Source of the DNA: Cryptomeria japonica
Lineage: Eukaryota > Streptophyta > Pinopsida > Cupressales > Cupressaceae
Reading direction: 5' to 3'
Length of the DNA stretch: 64,000 nt
Assembly: GCF_030272615.1 (NCBI RefSeq)
Contig: NC_081415.1
Location: 268,693,425-268,757,424, forward strand
Positions 34,719 through 48,000 of the stretch are shown here, in pieces. The position numbers were made by a program, and so were the translations under genes. The notes under the pieces were generated by a model. It had not been told where the DNA came from and ran no database searches. It saw nothing but the letters and a program-made list of their open reading frames with translations. Numbering within the stretch: position 1 is the first letter of the stretch; every line of letters starts with the position of its first letter.

Positions 34719-37202
34719 ATGGAATCATCTGTAACAGATAAGGGAAAACGACCAGTATCAGATATGGATGAAAATGGCGGTGGGGAGAGGAACAGAGGTA
34801 TTTTCATTTTGTTCTTTAAGTTTTTTTGGAGAGGTTAGACAAGAATGCAGATGTTGTAGAAGAATTTCAGGTTCTGATGGCTGTAATGTAATGGCAGATC
34901 CAGACAGAGAAGTGGGCATTATGAATCGGCCAGAGAAAGTTTCTGAGGAAGCAGGACCCAGTAAAAGTGGGATGTTTCAGCTTGAAGATGATGCGCTTTC
35001 TGCCATGAGCTTCACAGAGCTACTGAAAGGGAAATCATGTTCGGTGAGGCGTTGTTGTTTGTATTGGGATGATCAATTTGTGTGACAGATTGAAAATTAT
35101 ATAAGAATGTTTGTCCATTTGCCCTATAAAGATTTTGGGATATTTAATCTGTGTTTTGGGTGGGTGCAGGAAATGGACCAGGGCAATAAATTGGATGAAG
35201 ATATAATCCGTGCATTTGTTTCAACTCCCGTTTTGAGTTGCAGGCGAGGAACCCAAGTGCCCAATCTGGAATTTTCTCTCATGCCCTCCTCCTCACATTC
35301 TTTGGACTTCTTACCTGCTACACCGAATACACCCCACCACCAGTTCAAATCGCTGCAGCAAAGCCCATCTCGTGGATTCCCTCTTTTCAACTGGGGAGGG
35401 GCTTCTCCTGCAACTGTCAATGGCTTCAGGTATATTTCATGTTTTAAATCATACTATATAATCTATCATCAGAATGATATATTCTGGTATATATTTTTTC
35501 TTGTTTTTCATTTGATTGAAAATTATTTGAAATTTATGACTTTAAAGATTAGAAAAAAATTATATACACAATTAAATTCAGAAATAACATGAAAAAAATT
35601 TCAAAATAACTTCCACAATAGTTTGTACGGCTTTTGCATTTGTTGAATAAAAGAAAAAATGGCTTCTGCTTTAGTTGGAAAAAAATAAGAAAAGAATTAG
35701 ATAGGAATTCTGGAATTAAGCATTCATGGAAGGATGGCCCAAAAATAGAGACATGATGTCACAGTTTTTACAGAATCCTCTAGGTACTTTTCATTTTTAG
35801 AACCAAAAATAAAAAGGTTTCGCTGCACCATTGTTCTGTTAGTCACAACAGAAACGTTTCCCATGGTAAAGTCAATGCCCGGTTGTACTTACATTTAATT
35901 TTCTGCTGCTGAACAGTAGTTTCAACGTGCTGCATATAGGTCTGTCATGCCCTTTGAGTGAAGGGAGGGTTGAACACCATATGTAACCTGCCCACAAGTT
36001 AATCAGCTAGGCTGTTTATGCTGGTTTTTGTTTGTTGACATCTTAAATGTAGGTATTAGAGCTGTAAAATTTTCAGTCATGGAAAAGATCATAAAATGTG
36101 ATTTATAAGAATGATGGGAAAAAAATATATATATAAATAAATTCAGAAATACTAAAATCTAATCTTAAATGTATGTTTAGTTTCTCTCAGTTTTCTGACT
36201 GTCTACATGCCATTAACATCAAGAGTTCTATATTTTTTTTTAAATGATGATTGAAATGAAATAGAAGTTTTTAATGATTTCCATGAAACCAATCAGTCTG
36301 TAAGGCCCCAACAAATTTCTAATTATTTCACGGCCTGTGATTTTAAAGGGGTCCTGCAGAGAGCAAACAGCAGCAAGAGCAAGGACAGCTTACCATTTTC
36401 TATGGGGGAACAGTGAATGTTTACAATGTTTCAACAGACATGGTAACTAATACATATAATTTTTTGGGGAGAAGAAATACATTTTCGCCATTACTATTAA
36501 TTTACTATCAATTACTTTACTGTCAGATTGTTACACTCAACATGAATGTTCTGTGATTGGCAGGCCAAATCCATAATGAAGCTGGCCAGCAATGGAGGAA
36601 ACAGCAAACAGGCCTCCAGAGCCAGTACACCCACATCCTTTGCCCCATCAACGCCAGTCAATTCCAATCCTTCTCCATCTCAAATGTGCCCCACTCCATC
36701 TTCCTCAACAGTCCGTGGCATTGAGACACGGCCTATCTTCACTCTGAAGACAGGTAAATGGGTGCCTTCAATCTTTAATGTTCACTATCCAGTATTTATT
36801 GTTTTGTTTTTGAAATTTTTTGTGTATAAATTTTGATTGCATTAATTTTTTGGATCATATTCAATTATCTATCATCAGAATGAGAGCTGTAGAACTCTTT
36901 TCTTCTTACAGCTCCTTTATCCAAAAGATGGATCATTGAATGTAATCGAAACATTGATATGACCAAAATTTTTTTAAAAAAAACAATAATCATTATAAAA
37001 TGTAGAAATCTAATCTCTTATACCCAATACTTCTAATTTGAAAAAAACAAATTATTATAGTGCCTAACAAATGGCTTGAGTTGTCACGGGTGATGCAGCA
37101 AATCTTCCAATCAGTCGAAAGAATTCTCTGCAACGCTTCTTGGAGAAGAGGAACCGCAGGCTCTATGCCAGGGCTCCATATGACCCACTTCACCAAAACT
37201 GA
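34719..37202 (+). CDS. JAZ: JAZ (TIFY-family) jasmonate repressor, six exons
   Basis: Exons: 34719-34797, 34871-35043, 35170-35429, 36364-36442, 36564-36753, 37099-37202. All introns are GT-AG and phases agree, giving 885 bases (294 residues and TGA). TIFYGG lies at residues 181-186 (36392-36409), the site that in known JAZ proteins binds NINJA and other JAZ copies. The Jas degron is in the last exon: LPISRK (263-268) then SLQRFLEKR (270-278) and APY near the end. In known JAZ proteins it binds COI1 with jasmonoyl-isoleucine and MYC factors, and leads to destruction by the SCF-COI1 complex in the nucleus. The N-terminal half contains MSFTELLKGK and a Ser/Pro-rich stretch. Exon 4 has three AG choices (GCAGAGAG); only the last keeps frame with this donor. 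Start: first ATG of the frame leading into exon 2; an ATG 28 codons upstream is in frame but gives a hydrophobic lead unlike JAZ. Exon structure is predicted without transcripts. Confidence 0.88.
36392..36409 (+). other. TIFY core motif within JAZ exon 4
   Basis: Encodes T-I-F-Y-G-G followed by TVNVYNV, the canonical TIFY (ZIM) motif. Confidence 0.93.
37101..37181 (+). other. Jas degron within JAZ exon 6
   Basis: Encodes NLPISRK, NSLQRFLEKR and NRRLYARAPY, the complete Jas motif in one exon. In many angiosperm JAZ genes an intron interrupts this motif; none is visible here. Confidence 0.9.
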
Positions 37203-40200
37203 TTTCCCAAGAAAAACCAAACTTTTCCTTTGGTTGAATGCCTCGAAAAAGTCACCTGGGTATCTGGTCGTCTTGACCCACATCTTTGAAAACTGTGGTG
37301 GGTGGGCAGCAGTACATACTGTGCATGGTGTTGAGTGGGGTGGGCAAAAAGCAATATTTTGAATTCCAAATTTTGGCATGATCATACATTCATTCAAATG
37401 TGTATTCTGTGCATTCTAGACAGTATGATTTTCTTAGGTTATTAAAATCTGACTGTAGAAGATAGACAGTACGTTTTTTGGGGGGGTTTTCAAAATCTGA
37501 CTGTAGAAGCTAATCGTCGCAATATTGACAGTAAAACTAATTTTCTATTATTGTAGCTATTATGCTGCAAAGGCTCTTTTACCTGCAACCAAATCAGGAA
37601 GGCAATGAAACAAAACTCCTCGGCCTGGAAAGGAGAGGATTGTACAATTAATAATTTTTGTATTGTTTCATGCTTTATACAAAGAGGAAAAAGGAGCCCC
37701 ATAAGTTGAGAGAGGGTTCAACATGTGTGATTGTACTCGTGGAAATCATACTTGTAAAATTCAAAAATTCAAAAATAAAGATAATTTTTCTTATATTAAA
37801 TGTGGTATTAAAAATTGGTAATAAGTTGTGTGTTTGTCAATGTTAATTTAATGAATATATATAAATATGTATGAATTGATATTAGATAAATTAATTATTA
37901 ATTTGGAATAGATAAGTATAATAATGATAAGTAGTGAGGGTTTAAATTGGTTTGAAGTATTTTATATGTAGATGATGAGTAGCTTGTTCAAAATCTTGAA
38001 GAAAGGTCTATGTAGGATGTGATGCCAACCAAGCTTCAACAATTAGACCTTTCATCTTAGCGACAGTTGGATAAAGGAAAAGCTTCCATATAAATACCAG
38101 TTGATTATTCTTAAGATTGTTGATTGATAAGCACATCCAAGAGGATTCCATAAATCTTGTATCCCTTCTAAGACAAGAAAATTATAAAAATCAAGCTTTC
38201 TTGTTAAACAAATTGAAGCCCAAAGCTTGATGAAGGAATTGAATATGGAAGTTAATGAGATTACTCTTAAATAGGGCAAATATTTTGCGAGGGATAGTGG
38301 TTGTCTTCTATCATATGGGGGTGGGATATGATATCACCCATTACTCTTCACATATTCAAAAGGGATATAGGGGCCAAAGATATATTTCACAGTGTTGATT
38401 GGGCCAAAAAAGTTTCATTTGAGTTTGAATTCCATCTTGAATTTTAATTTTTACTAATATGGCTTATTGCTCCTGTGTAGAAAGCCTCATATTTATATTT
38501 AAATGAACCCCTTGGAGTTAGGAGGACACCTAATTGTGAAAGGAGTGGGGGATACTTTTCAAGGTTGCAACATTTACATTAAACATGGAAATGTTTAGTG
38601 AAGCTAATACTAAGAATTTGCACATTGATTTCAACAAGTTTTAGGATGATCATAGAGAGCTTCTCAGTGAATTCAATAAATAAAGGGTAAATGTTGAGAG
38701 GTTGAAATTACAATTGGAGGAATAAAAGCATAATCTTTTAGGAATACTTTTGATAAGGCAATATGATTTGGAGCAATGTGAAGTTCATTCTTTGATATTG
38801 GCCCTTGCGATTTTGTGTTTAAAGATGATTTCGAAAGTAGATGAATAGATACAATATGATTGTATCTAGTGGTCACACTTGAAGTATGTACTTCCTAATG
38901 AGACATTTAAGGTTCCCAAACCCTTTAACTATATCATGAAAATAAATAATTCAAATTCTCATTAATATAAAACTGAAGTGATACACCTTCAAAATATATT
39001 AAAAATGACATATTACATCTCACACGTTAAAGTGCCTAATACATGTATAAGCACATGAAAGATGATACACAAATAGTACAACTTAGATCTCATGCCATGC
39101 GATCAACACTGTACAAAATGATGATATACAAATACAAATAATATACAAGTAATGATATATGAAATATAACCAATGAAGTCTTTGGTTGTCACTAACCCAC
39201 ACGATCATCTACAAATCCAAGAGATGAGAACATGGTTCATGTGATTTTATGCCCAACCAAGAAGCTTACACTTTCTCGAAATTCTTCATACTAGCTGCAT
39301 GCATTTCTAACATGAGCATGCAATGTCCTACTATTATGATATGACAAAGAAACATATATAATATGCTAGACAAACATTCATCTATTTTAATGAAAACATG
39401 CAACTTTGTCCAAAGCACTTAAAAGATTATATCAATATATCTCAAAAGGAGTATTAACCTTCTCTATTAGCCCATATTCAACATCCCTTCTCGCAAGGTA
39501 AACCCACATCACACAAAGGAAGAGAACTACTTTACTTAATAAAAGACAATCCAAGAATAAATTGCATATGCTCCTTCAAATAACTTTTTTTTTTAATGTA
39601 GATGATAAACATTATGAGACTAAGTGCCTTTCTTTTCTTACCATGATATCATGCAATATTTAACAACTTTTCATGCGAAAATATAATCTACGTGATTCTT
39701 TATGCATATTAATCTTTTAATTTGATTTTCATACGATATATATTTCAAATGTATATGCTACCTAAGCTCATGTTTTTCTAACCATTTTATCTATGTGTGT
39801 GTGTGTTGGAAATGATCTCATTACATGTATAATAATCTCAAAAGAAAGACCAATTAAATGATTACATGCCCTTAAATAAGATTTGATTTCATACTATAGT
39901 CATGATAAAATCTGAGATAAAGATTTGAGGAGATCATTTTTGCCATTCAATTATATACTCTTATTGTATAACTATATATACGCATATGTAGACCATTATA
40001 CATACATATCCATATATGTATGCGGTTATATATATTGCTCAGTTTTAAATCAAGACAATGAAAATGCTAAACATTTCACTAATTTCATGATTTCTATTGC
40101 AAACAACATAAATATACTTTTGTATATATTCAAATACAATGCACATACACATAACCTTCATAGACATCAAAATAGAATTCTTGAAAACACTGTACACATC

Positions 40201-40625
40201 TCATTTTCGTGATTTCCAAACCATATTGCAAGAATTCTCAAAGAATCAATCTCATGGATATAGACAATTCACAATCAATTCATTCCATTGCAACCACATG
40301 GGTGAGAGATCCACAAAAGTACATAACTCGTAGATCCTAAATAATGAAAAATGTAAACTCATCATCACATCAATAACATGTAAAACTAGAATATCAAAGT
40401 AGATAACATGTAGATTTCAAGACTCTGATAACAAATTACTAGCAAACCCAATTTTCCAAACAAAACCACAACTTAGCACCATATTCAAAGAACAATAAAA
40501 TAAGTCTTGTAAATTTGAAGTTGTTTTCATCTAGAAATCTATAAGAGTTTGAACACAATTTTTTCACATATCTACAAACCACATATATTTTTAACATGTA
40601 AAGTTGGCAAAACTATATTTGTAGT
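37203..40625. other. JAZ 3' flank and AT-rich intergenic DNA
   Basis: The first 600 bases probably include the JAZ 3' untranslated region; 'aataaa' at about 37774 is a possible poly(A) signal. 'aaaatctgactgtagaag' is duplicated at 37444 and 37491. From 38.0 to 38.9 kb there are faint, stop-riddled protein-like frames that I cannot identify. The rest to 40.6 kb is AT-rich with no gene or clear element. Confidence 0.5.
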
Positions 40626-40626
40626 C

Positions 40627-40714
40627 CAAGGGGTTGTGTTCTATTGGTTAAAACATTGAGTTCTCATTGTGGAGATCAAAGTTCAAATCCCAAAGGGACA
40701 TCTAATATGGAATT
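40627..40714 (+). mobile_element. tRNA-derived SINE head
   Basis: 'ttctattggttaaaacattg' followed about 25 bases later by 'aaagttcaaatcccaaaggg' resembles pol III A and B boxes (AGTTCAAATCC is a good B box). No A tail or target duplication could be defined, because tandem repeats follow. Confidence 0.55.
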
Positions 40715-40985
40715 CAAAGTTGTGACTCTTAGTCTTCCATAGTTGGCTTCTAGGTGGTTTCTAATAAGTGGATTCTAATTTGTGACTCTTGGTCTTCCAT
40801 AGGTTGATTCTAGTGTGGTTGCTTAAAATGAGCTAATGGTGGTTTCTAATAAGTGGATTCTAATTTGTGACTCTTGGTCTTCCACAGGTTGATTCTAGTG
40901 TGGTTGCTTGAAATGAGCTAGTATTAGTGTCATGGTTGTGGTTGCTTGATATGAGCAAATATTAGTGTCATGTAATGGTCTCAAG
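40715..40985 (+). repeat. About 85-bp tandem repeat, about 3 copies
   Basis: 'gtgactcttggtcttccata', 'ggttgattctagtgtggttg' and 'ggtttctaataagtggattc' recur at about 40722, 40782 and 40867. The last copy decays into 'gtggttgcttgatatgagc'. It may be the expanded body of the preceding SINE. Confidence 0.75.
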
Positions 40986-43900
40986 TTGATGCTCGTATGA
41001 GCAAAATATTTGTAAATGATCTGGAATATAAAAAAACTATATCTGCACAAATCTAAATCCACTTTAAACATTGAATCACACATTTCATCTAAAACAATGG
41101 AATACTTAGATCTATATAGACCCACAACTTTTTTGGAAAACAAGAAAATTACAAAACTTTCAAAGGAAATAACGTGTCTAAAAGCTTATAAATATGAAAC
41201 ATACAAACTTCACAACCATGTACAAATAACTAGTGGCTAATCATGTGCCATCATTTCATCATCGATAAAGCTACAAGCTTGCTCAAACCATGCACAAAGA
41301 ATACATGTAAATATGGAACTATTTTACATCTAGAAAAACCCCAAGGGAATCATACTCTAAAAATAGTATATTGATAGATCTGCAAAACCGCAAGTTGTGA
41401 TTAATCATGTAAAACTTGTAAAATCATAGTGTTGATGAACACATGCAAATTCGTATTCAAATTATCATTCGGAAGACCCACAAGTTTTTAAAACACCATA
41501 ATAGTTAAATTTGAAAAATGTAATAGCATAAATAAGAGAAACTATAGATTTTGAATGAAAAATATAAAAAACCTTCGATATAACCAACATGAAACTGATA
41601 CATGTAAGTACAACTAACCAGAAGAAGAGGCCCACTTGTAGCTCAACTCAATAACCACCAGCATGTACAGGAAATGGAGCTAGGTTATTCCAAAAACTTT
41701 CAAATCATCCAATGATCAAGTCCATAGCCAGGGACTAAAGCCAAGAACCCAACATAAGCACATCAAATAATAGTCATGACAACCCAATTTTATACATATG
41801 ATTAGGGAACCAAGAAAAAATATCCAAAATATGAACAATCTATTGCACATGGCTAAAAAATGAAAGAGCATCACAATGCATGAGGGTTATCATATTATGT
41901 CAAATAGGGGCTCCAAATCAATATCATATCAAATGTAACCACATGATTAGCTTCATAATACTCCATTCTTCAAAATTCTTTCTATCTCTTAAAAACAAGA
42001 TCAATTACAAGACTTCCACTCACACAATGATTAATATTCAATCGATTCCTTCATATAGATTCCCTCAAGTTTGTTAGGAGAAGAAATCACAATAGAAGAG
42101 ATACATATAACCTTAAACACCATGCGTCCTTTGCATGCGATAACATACAAACATGTGTAAGATGCCAAATCAAGGTGTCATTCCCACAAATGACATCATT
42201 AGAAGCACATGAAATTTAATTACATAGGAAAGTTATCAACATTAATAATTAAATAATCAATTCAAGGAAATCAAAGGTTGAGACACCTTATTCCTAACAA
42301 TAGTCAAGATGAAGTATTTTTAGGTTTAGTGTTTTGTGTTTATATTTTTTTTACTCAATACTTTACCCCTCATATTTTTATGGTTTCTCATTATGCATTT
42401 TTAGTGCACAAATCCCCAACTAAGAGCCAATATTACACATTAGTGAATTTGGACTCTAGATTCCTTTGTTTTTAATAATATTCTATATTGTTAAGTCACA
42501 TTGCCCTTGTTTTGGTTGTGCATTATTTATATTACACATTGATGGCTTCTATGTGTCTTGTATGTACTTTTTGTTAGATCATCTTGGTGACTCGCTATAT
42601 TTGGTCATTTTCTTGTTAGTTGTGCGTTTGTTTCTAACATACATCATTGTTGACTAATCCCATCATGCCATTCCTTTACATCAATAAAATTCTTGCTTGG
42701 TGTTTCAATGATGTACTATTATTCTTGGAGGTCCATGTTGTTCACCTTGCCTTTCTAACATGCCACATTTTTGGTTTTCTTCTCATTCTTATTCGATCCT
42801 TGTGTTTTGGTTCTTGCATGCATATTCCTAGATAATTTAATAGTAATTAATTTATATATTTCATGTCCCACTTGACCACCACATTTTTTAAAAATATCTA
42901 AATGTGATACATTTTAATAAATTATTATAATCACATTCTTCATTCACATTAGCAAACTTGTGTGCCAATCCTTAATACCCACTAGCTAAATAATAGTTAT
43001 CTTTCCTCTTGTGCGCAACTAAAGGCATTTGATGGAGCCAAAAGACCTAGACAACATCAAGAGCCTAGTATAGACCCAACTTCAAAATTTGGACCTAGTT
43101 TTTAGGGACCGAGGAACTAGGGCACCCCTGCCCTAGGACCAAGGTGCTAGTATTTTTTAGCAAGAACACAAAACTTGCATTCCAATATGTATTCCATCTT
43201 TAACAAAAAGAACAAATTACTTGCATTATCAATATAATATTGTGGTGACAACTATTGCTTATCATAAATGCAAAAGTGTATTATGCCAAATTCTCTCCAA
43301 TGATCACTTCATAACTCATGCTAAAGTGCAATGTGAAGAAAAATATCCAACTCAAACTATTTTTCAGTTTTAGAATTGCTTGCAAAACCTTCAAAATTGT
43401 ATACCAAATAGTTAAAACATTGTAATTTATTGTTCTTTACATATTTCTCAAATGTTTGATATTAGCTAGTAGGTCCATTGGACATGTCCCAAGTGGTTCC
43501 ACTAGAAGAGAAACTATTATAAATATCTTATGGTGAGAGATAACTTGCACCTTCATAATTTATATATTCAAAAATAAATTATATCTTTAACTAAAAAAAT
43601 ATTAATATATAAAAAATTATATTTATAATTTAAAAAAAAAATTGAATTATTATATTTTAAGAACTTATTTTTTGTTAATTATCATATTTAAAAATAAAAA
43701 ATAAAAAATATTTTTTAATTTTTTTAAAATATTTGTCATGATATTTTACTTGTTATAATTAAAAATTATATAATTCAAGAATATGCTTAAATAATTATAA
43801 AAATACCTAAATAAAATTAAAATTTGTCTACTTATTAGTGATTATATTTTGATGTTTAAATAAATTATTTTAAAATAATTAATACTATTGCATTTGTATT

Positions 43901-44237
43901 TGTGTGCAGGTAGTAATGGCCTTGAGGCTAGTGGTTTGCAATCATTTTATTGACAATTTGATCAAAGTTATAGTATTTAACAAAAAAATTATTTTGATAA
44001 AGAAACTCAACTTCAATAATTCTAACAACTATAATATTATTAAACCTAGTAAAATTACGAAAGTTGATTTTTATTTAATAAAAAAATTATTATTTGATTT
44101 TTAAATATAATGACATGAAAACAAGGGTACAAATGAAACTATTAAAAAATAACATTCAAGTATATAATATTTATCAAAACAATTATAAAAATAATGAGCA
44201 TTAACTTTTTCAAACCTAAAATTACAATAATAAAACA
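40986..44237. other. Intergenic DNA, no supported feature
   Basis: AT-rich throughout. Short ORFs here (up to about 75 codons) show no motif. 43550-44220 is extremely AT-rich with 'aaaaataaaaaat' runs. No element boundaries are clear. Confidence 0.5.
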
Positions 44238-44395
44238 AACATCAAGGGGTCCTTGATTCATTGGTGACGTTTGACATCATACGCCATAAGGTCAAGATTG
44301 TACCCAAGATAATTTTGGTGGAATGGATACCTCTCTCTTTTTGACCCTAGGTTAAAAAGAAGTTTCTTGCCCTGGGTTAAAAAGAAGTTTCTTGC
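44238..44395 (+). mobile_element. SINE-like element, diverged fourth copy
   Basis: 'aaggtcaagattgtacccaa', 'gataattttggtggaatgga' and 'tacctctctctttttgaccc' match the family at 10958. A short internal duplication ('ggttaaaaagaagtttcttg', twice) marks its end. Confidence 0.6.
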
Positions 44396-46162
44396 TATCA
44401 ATAGTAATTTTATAAAGTACAGATAACATTAAAAAATTAAAAAATTCTAATAAATTAAATGAATAAAATTTTGTAATTGATAGAAAACCAATTTATTAAT
44501 AACTAATTAGATTTCACTCAATACAATAATAAGATTTATGCCCCTTTAAAATAAAATATTTTGATTTTAATTTTACATTCAATTAAATCAAGATTGCAGC
44601 TTAAAAAATATTTAATTTTAATTTTATATTAAGATTGAAGCTTAAAAAATTAATTTTTTTAACTAAACTGCAGCTAAAAAAATGTTATGCTGTAAGTAAA
44701 AAATGGAGGACAATTTGTGACGTGAGGAAACCGTTCAAGTTACATGCAACACGTGAGAGAATTGGAAAGACATGTGCGTAAATTTAAAAAGACCACAAAA
44801 CTTGTTCGTCCGCATTCCACGGCGGAAATCCCGTATTGGTGGCAAACCCAAGATTTCCCTCGTGCTTTTTTAATTCATTTTCCTTTTCACGTCTCCTTTC
44901 CAAAAATAGATAGGGTTTAGGATGCTCTAAATTAAATTGGTAATTACCAAATAATTCCTATAAGTTGGTAATGATAACATATACAAAAGATTGATTTATT
45001 TAAATTAATTGGTATAAATATATTTATAATTTTATTTTTATGAATTGGGGTTAGAAATATATTCCATTTTAGGATTATATTATTGTAGTGTTCAATCTAA
45101 TAAGATCGTTAAGGATCAAGTCATCTTTCATATGAAATGGGTTCTTCGAAAATATCAATTTGAGTTGGTGGAAAATGCCAACTTTATTGTCAATGTTTGG
45201 AAAATATCAATTTGAGTTAGTGGAAAATGCCAACTTTATTGTAAATGTTTAGAAAGATGTTTCATTCTGACAACTCTATTATGATAATGTACCATGTGCT
45301 GTCATCTTCAGTGTAAAGCAAGTTCATAGAAAATGTCAAAAGATATATGAAAAGAGAGTGTGTGTCTTTTGCATAAATAAAATTATGAGTTTTTTGTTTT
45401 TAAGATCTCTTACTATTTATGGTTAGAAGGATATTTCATTTAACAACCCTCCTATTTGTAACACACATTATGACAAAGATCATTGAAGACTAATTCATAT
45501 CCTATATATATATATATATATATATCCTCTCTCTCTATATATAAACTTTAGAACTTAGAATAATATTTGGAACAAATACCTTCTCTTTTTAAAAGACTAT
45601 TTAATTAAAAAATATTTAAAAAAAATTCATTATCAATAAAGACTTGAAACCTTAATTCCCACTAGAGTAGGAGGGCACGTGCAGATTTATTTTTAAGGCG
45701 TAGATTAATTCTTTAGCGTATTATGTGTAGGTAATATTAGGTTGGGGCGCACCATGGTATTATTTATATTTTTTAAAAAACTTTTTTTTGACCTAAGTAA
45801 TTACTTATCCATATTTAAGTGGGGTATGATGAGGGGAAATGTTCTTTTCCCCTCTTTTATGTAATAAATCTTTAAAATGACATGTTTGTTTCTCTTTATT
45901 TAATTTTTATTTAATTTTATTTTAAAATGTAATTAGGTAAAGTTAGTATATGTCATAGTAGTTCATTGTCATTTCAATGTCATATTACAATTAGAGCATC
46001 ATTATATATTTCTAAAAGATTATTATAAGAAAAGGAGCACATTTTTTTTTAAATTGTCTTGAAACTTTTTATAAGTATTGGTAGTTTATTTGAATATGGG
46101 TTTTCATATGATTGATTTTATTTTATTGCAATCAAATATACCAAACTAATATTAATTACTTG
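44396..46162. other. Intergenic AT-rich DNA
   Basis: No gene found. It includes a 56-bp direct duplication (45148-45255), a TA/CT microsatellite (45505-45543), and a less AT-rich patch (44700-44900) without a recognisable signal. Confidence 0.5.
45148..45255 (+). repeat. 56-bp tandem duplication
   Basis: 'aaatatcaatttgagttggt' through 'ttattgtcaatgttt' is repeated once with two or three changes. Confidence 0.85.
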
Positions 46163-46559
46163 TTTTTTATAAAAAAAAAAAGAAGCCAAAATTAGGGGGC
46201 TGATCCGGAGTACATAGCAAACCTCAAAGAGAGCATTAACAACACAAACACAACTACCAAACGACAGAGCATCAACCAATCCCTATCTTAACTATCAAAG
46301 GCATAATCCACCTACTACTATAGAAAATCACAAGATTGATGGCAATCATATAAAGTCTGAAAAAAGCAGATATCCACAAAGAAACTAACATAAAACCAAC
46401 TAACCCTAGTAGTAAGCATATTATTCATACAACAATACTTGGAAAAAATAAAAAGAGTCTTAATAAGCCATATAGGGTTGATGATGAAATTAAACAAAAC
46501 TAGGATCCAACAGATCCAACAACGAAACCATAAGCAAAAATGGAAAAAAAACATCCATT

Positions 46560-48000
46560 ATTCATTTTTTCCAATCACCATGTGCTGGGAAAGCAATAGA
46601 CCAGTCCAATCATCTGCAAGGAACTCAAACAGAGCCTTCGTGGTGTCACCTCCCAAACCTCCCTGGTTCTCTTTATCCTGATGCAGAAGACACATAGTAG
46701 TGGTCGAGGAATGCATGACCTTTAGAGCAAATTTCACAATTCTGTTGAAATGCATATCTAGAGTGTCAAGCTTCTTTTTCACATTGTTCAGATCCTCAAA
46801 ATTTGCTTTACAGCCCACACATTAAATAGCCTCTACCTTTTCACCTCTATCAACAACAGTCTGAACGCCCTCAGACTTCCTCCCATCTTCCTCACGGATC
46901 TATTTACCTTTATCATGGGGGGGGAGTTGCAGATAAAGGGGAGGTGTTCTTAATTTCTTCTTGCAAAGTCCTAGAGTTAGGAGCATTGGTGTCCAGCTTA
47001 GAAGACTCTGAAACCTCTGTGGCCTCCATGTCATCCTCGGTCTTATCACCGTCCTCCTTCTCTGGGTCTTCCATATCATCTTTGACATAGTTTTTTCTCA
47101 CAACAAGTTGTTTCATGTGGGGTTTAGCAGCGAATCTATTGGACCTACAAGGGGTCACACCATCTTCCACACCAGACTCAACTAAAAGGACCTTGGGATC
47201 ATTTCTGGGCTTTTTGGAGGCAACTTTGGCAGCAAATGGGTTACATTTGTTTTTTCCCCAATTTTAGGAGGGGAAATGAGGGGGGTGTGGCCAGGGGATT
47301 GACAGGGGGTATTGGGAATTTTCAAGATCTTCTTATTGCCCTTTTTAACACCAGCGAGGTCAATAGAGGGACCCAGGTAGGAGGGGGCAGGCTGGACAGA
47401 GGTCCCAATGGAAATTGTAAAGATGAAACATTAAACCCTGGTGAAGGATAGTGAAGTTTCTATCCTGACTCATACATTGCCAAACATCCTTAACAGTGGA
47501 CTCCAAAGCATGCAGTAAAAAGAAGGGAAAGGAAATAATATCATGGTTACAGAAATGATTAAGCAACAGGAAGTGTTATTAATAGAGAACCTCATATCTA
47601 CCTTCGAGGGTAAAAGACTTCATGACAATTTTACACACTTGGTCCCAAAGGAAGACAATCTTTGTTGAAGCCCCCTGCAACTTAACATGCTCCTCACCCT
47701 TTTTGAAGAATCTATTCATGTTGGTTTCGTCAGTGACCCTACTAGTCTTCTTCCATTTCCTTCCCTCGATAGACAGTCTCGTAGCTTGGGCTATGACATC
47801 TTCATTAATTTCAAAAGAGATATCACCCATGATGATTCTCCTGTCATTCTAGCTATTAACAAATTGCATGAAAAGACTTTCATCGAACCCAGTCATGACT
47901 TCCATGAATGCAACAATGCCCCCTTCCTTGATATACATCCACACACAAGGTTCATTGCGGATGCTCTCATCAATAATGTCCAACTCTACCCAAACTAAAT
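46560..48000 (-). pseudogene. Unidentified coding region 3' of the LINE RNase H
   Basis: On the minus strand, in order: VELDIIDESIRNEPCVWMYI and VAFMEVMTGFDESLFMQFVN (about 47990-47860); the frame at 47830-47579 starting MGDISFEINEDVIAQATRLS and ending FTLEGRYEVLY; then LLNHFCNHDIISFPFFLL (47566-47360); a Pro/Lys-rich part (about 47350-47180); an acidic stretch (47170-46913); and a helical C-terminal segment LNNVKKKLDTLDMHFNRI (46818-46558). These pieces run in the same direction and could be one old protein, broken by stops and frame changes. I do not recognise the family. Its place downstream of RNase H inside a LINE is not usual. Confidence 0.5.

Noticed and set aside
36993-37397. 134-codon minus-strand frame
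   Set aside because: It is opposite the JAZ last exon and shows no domain; a shadow frame.
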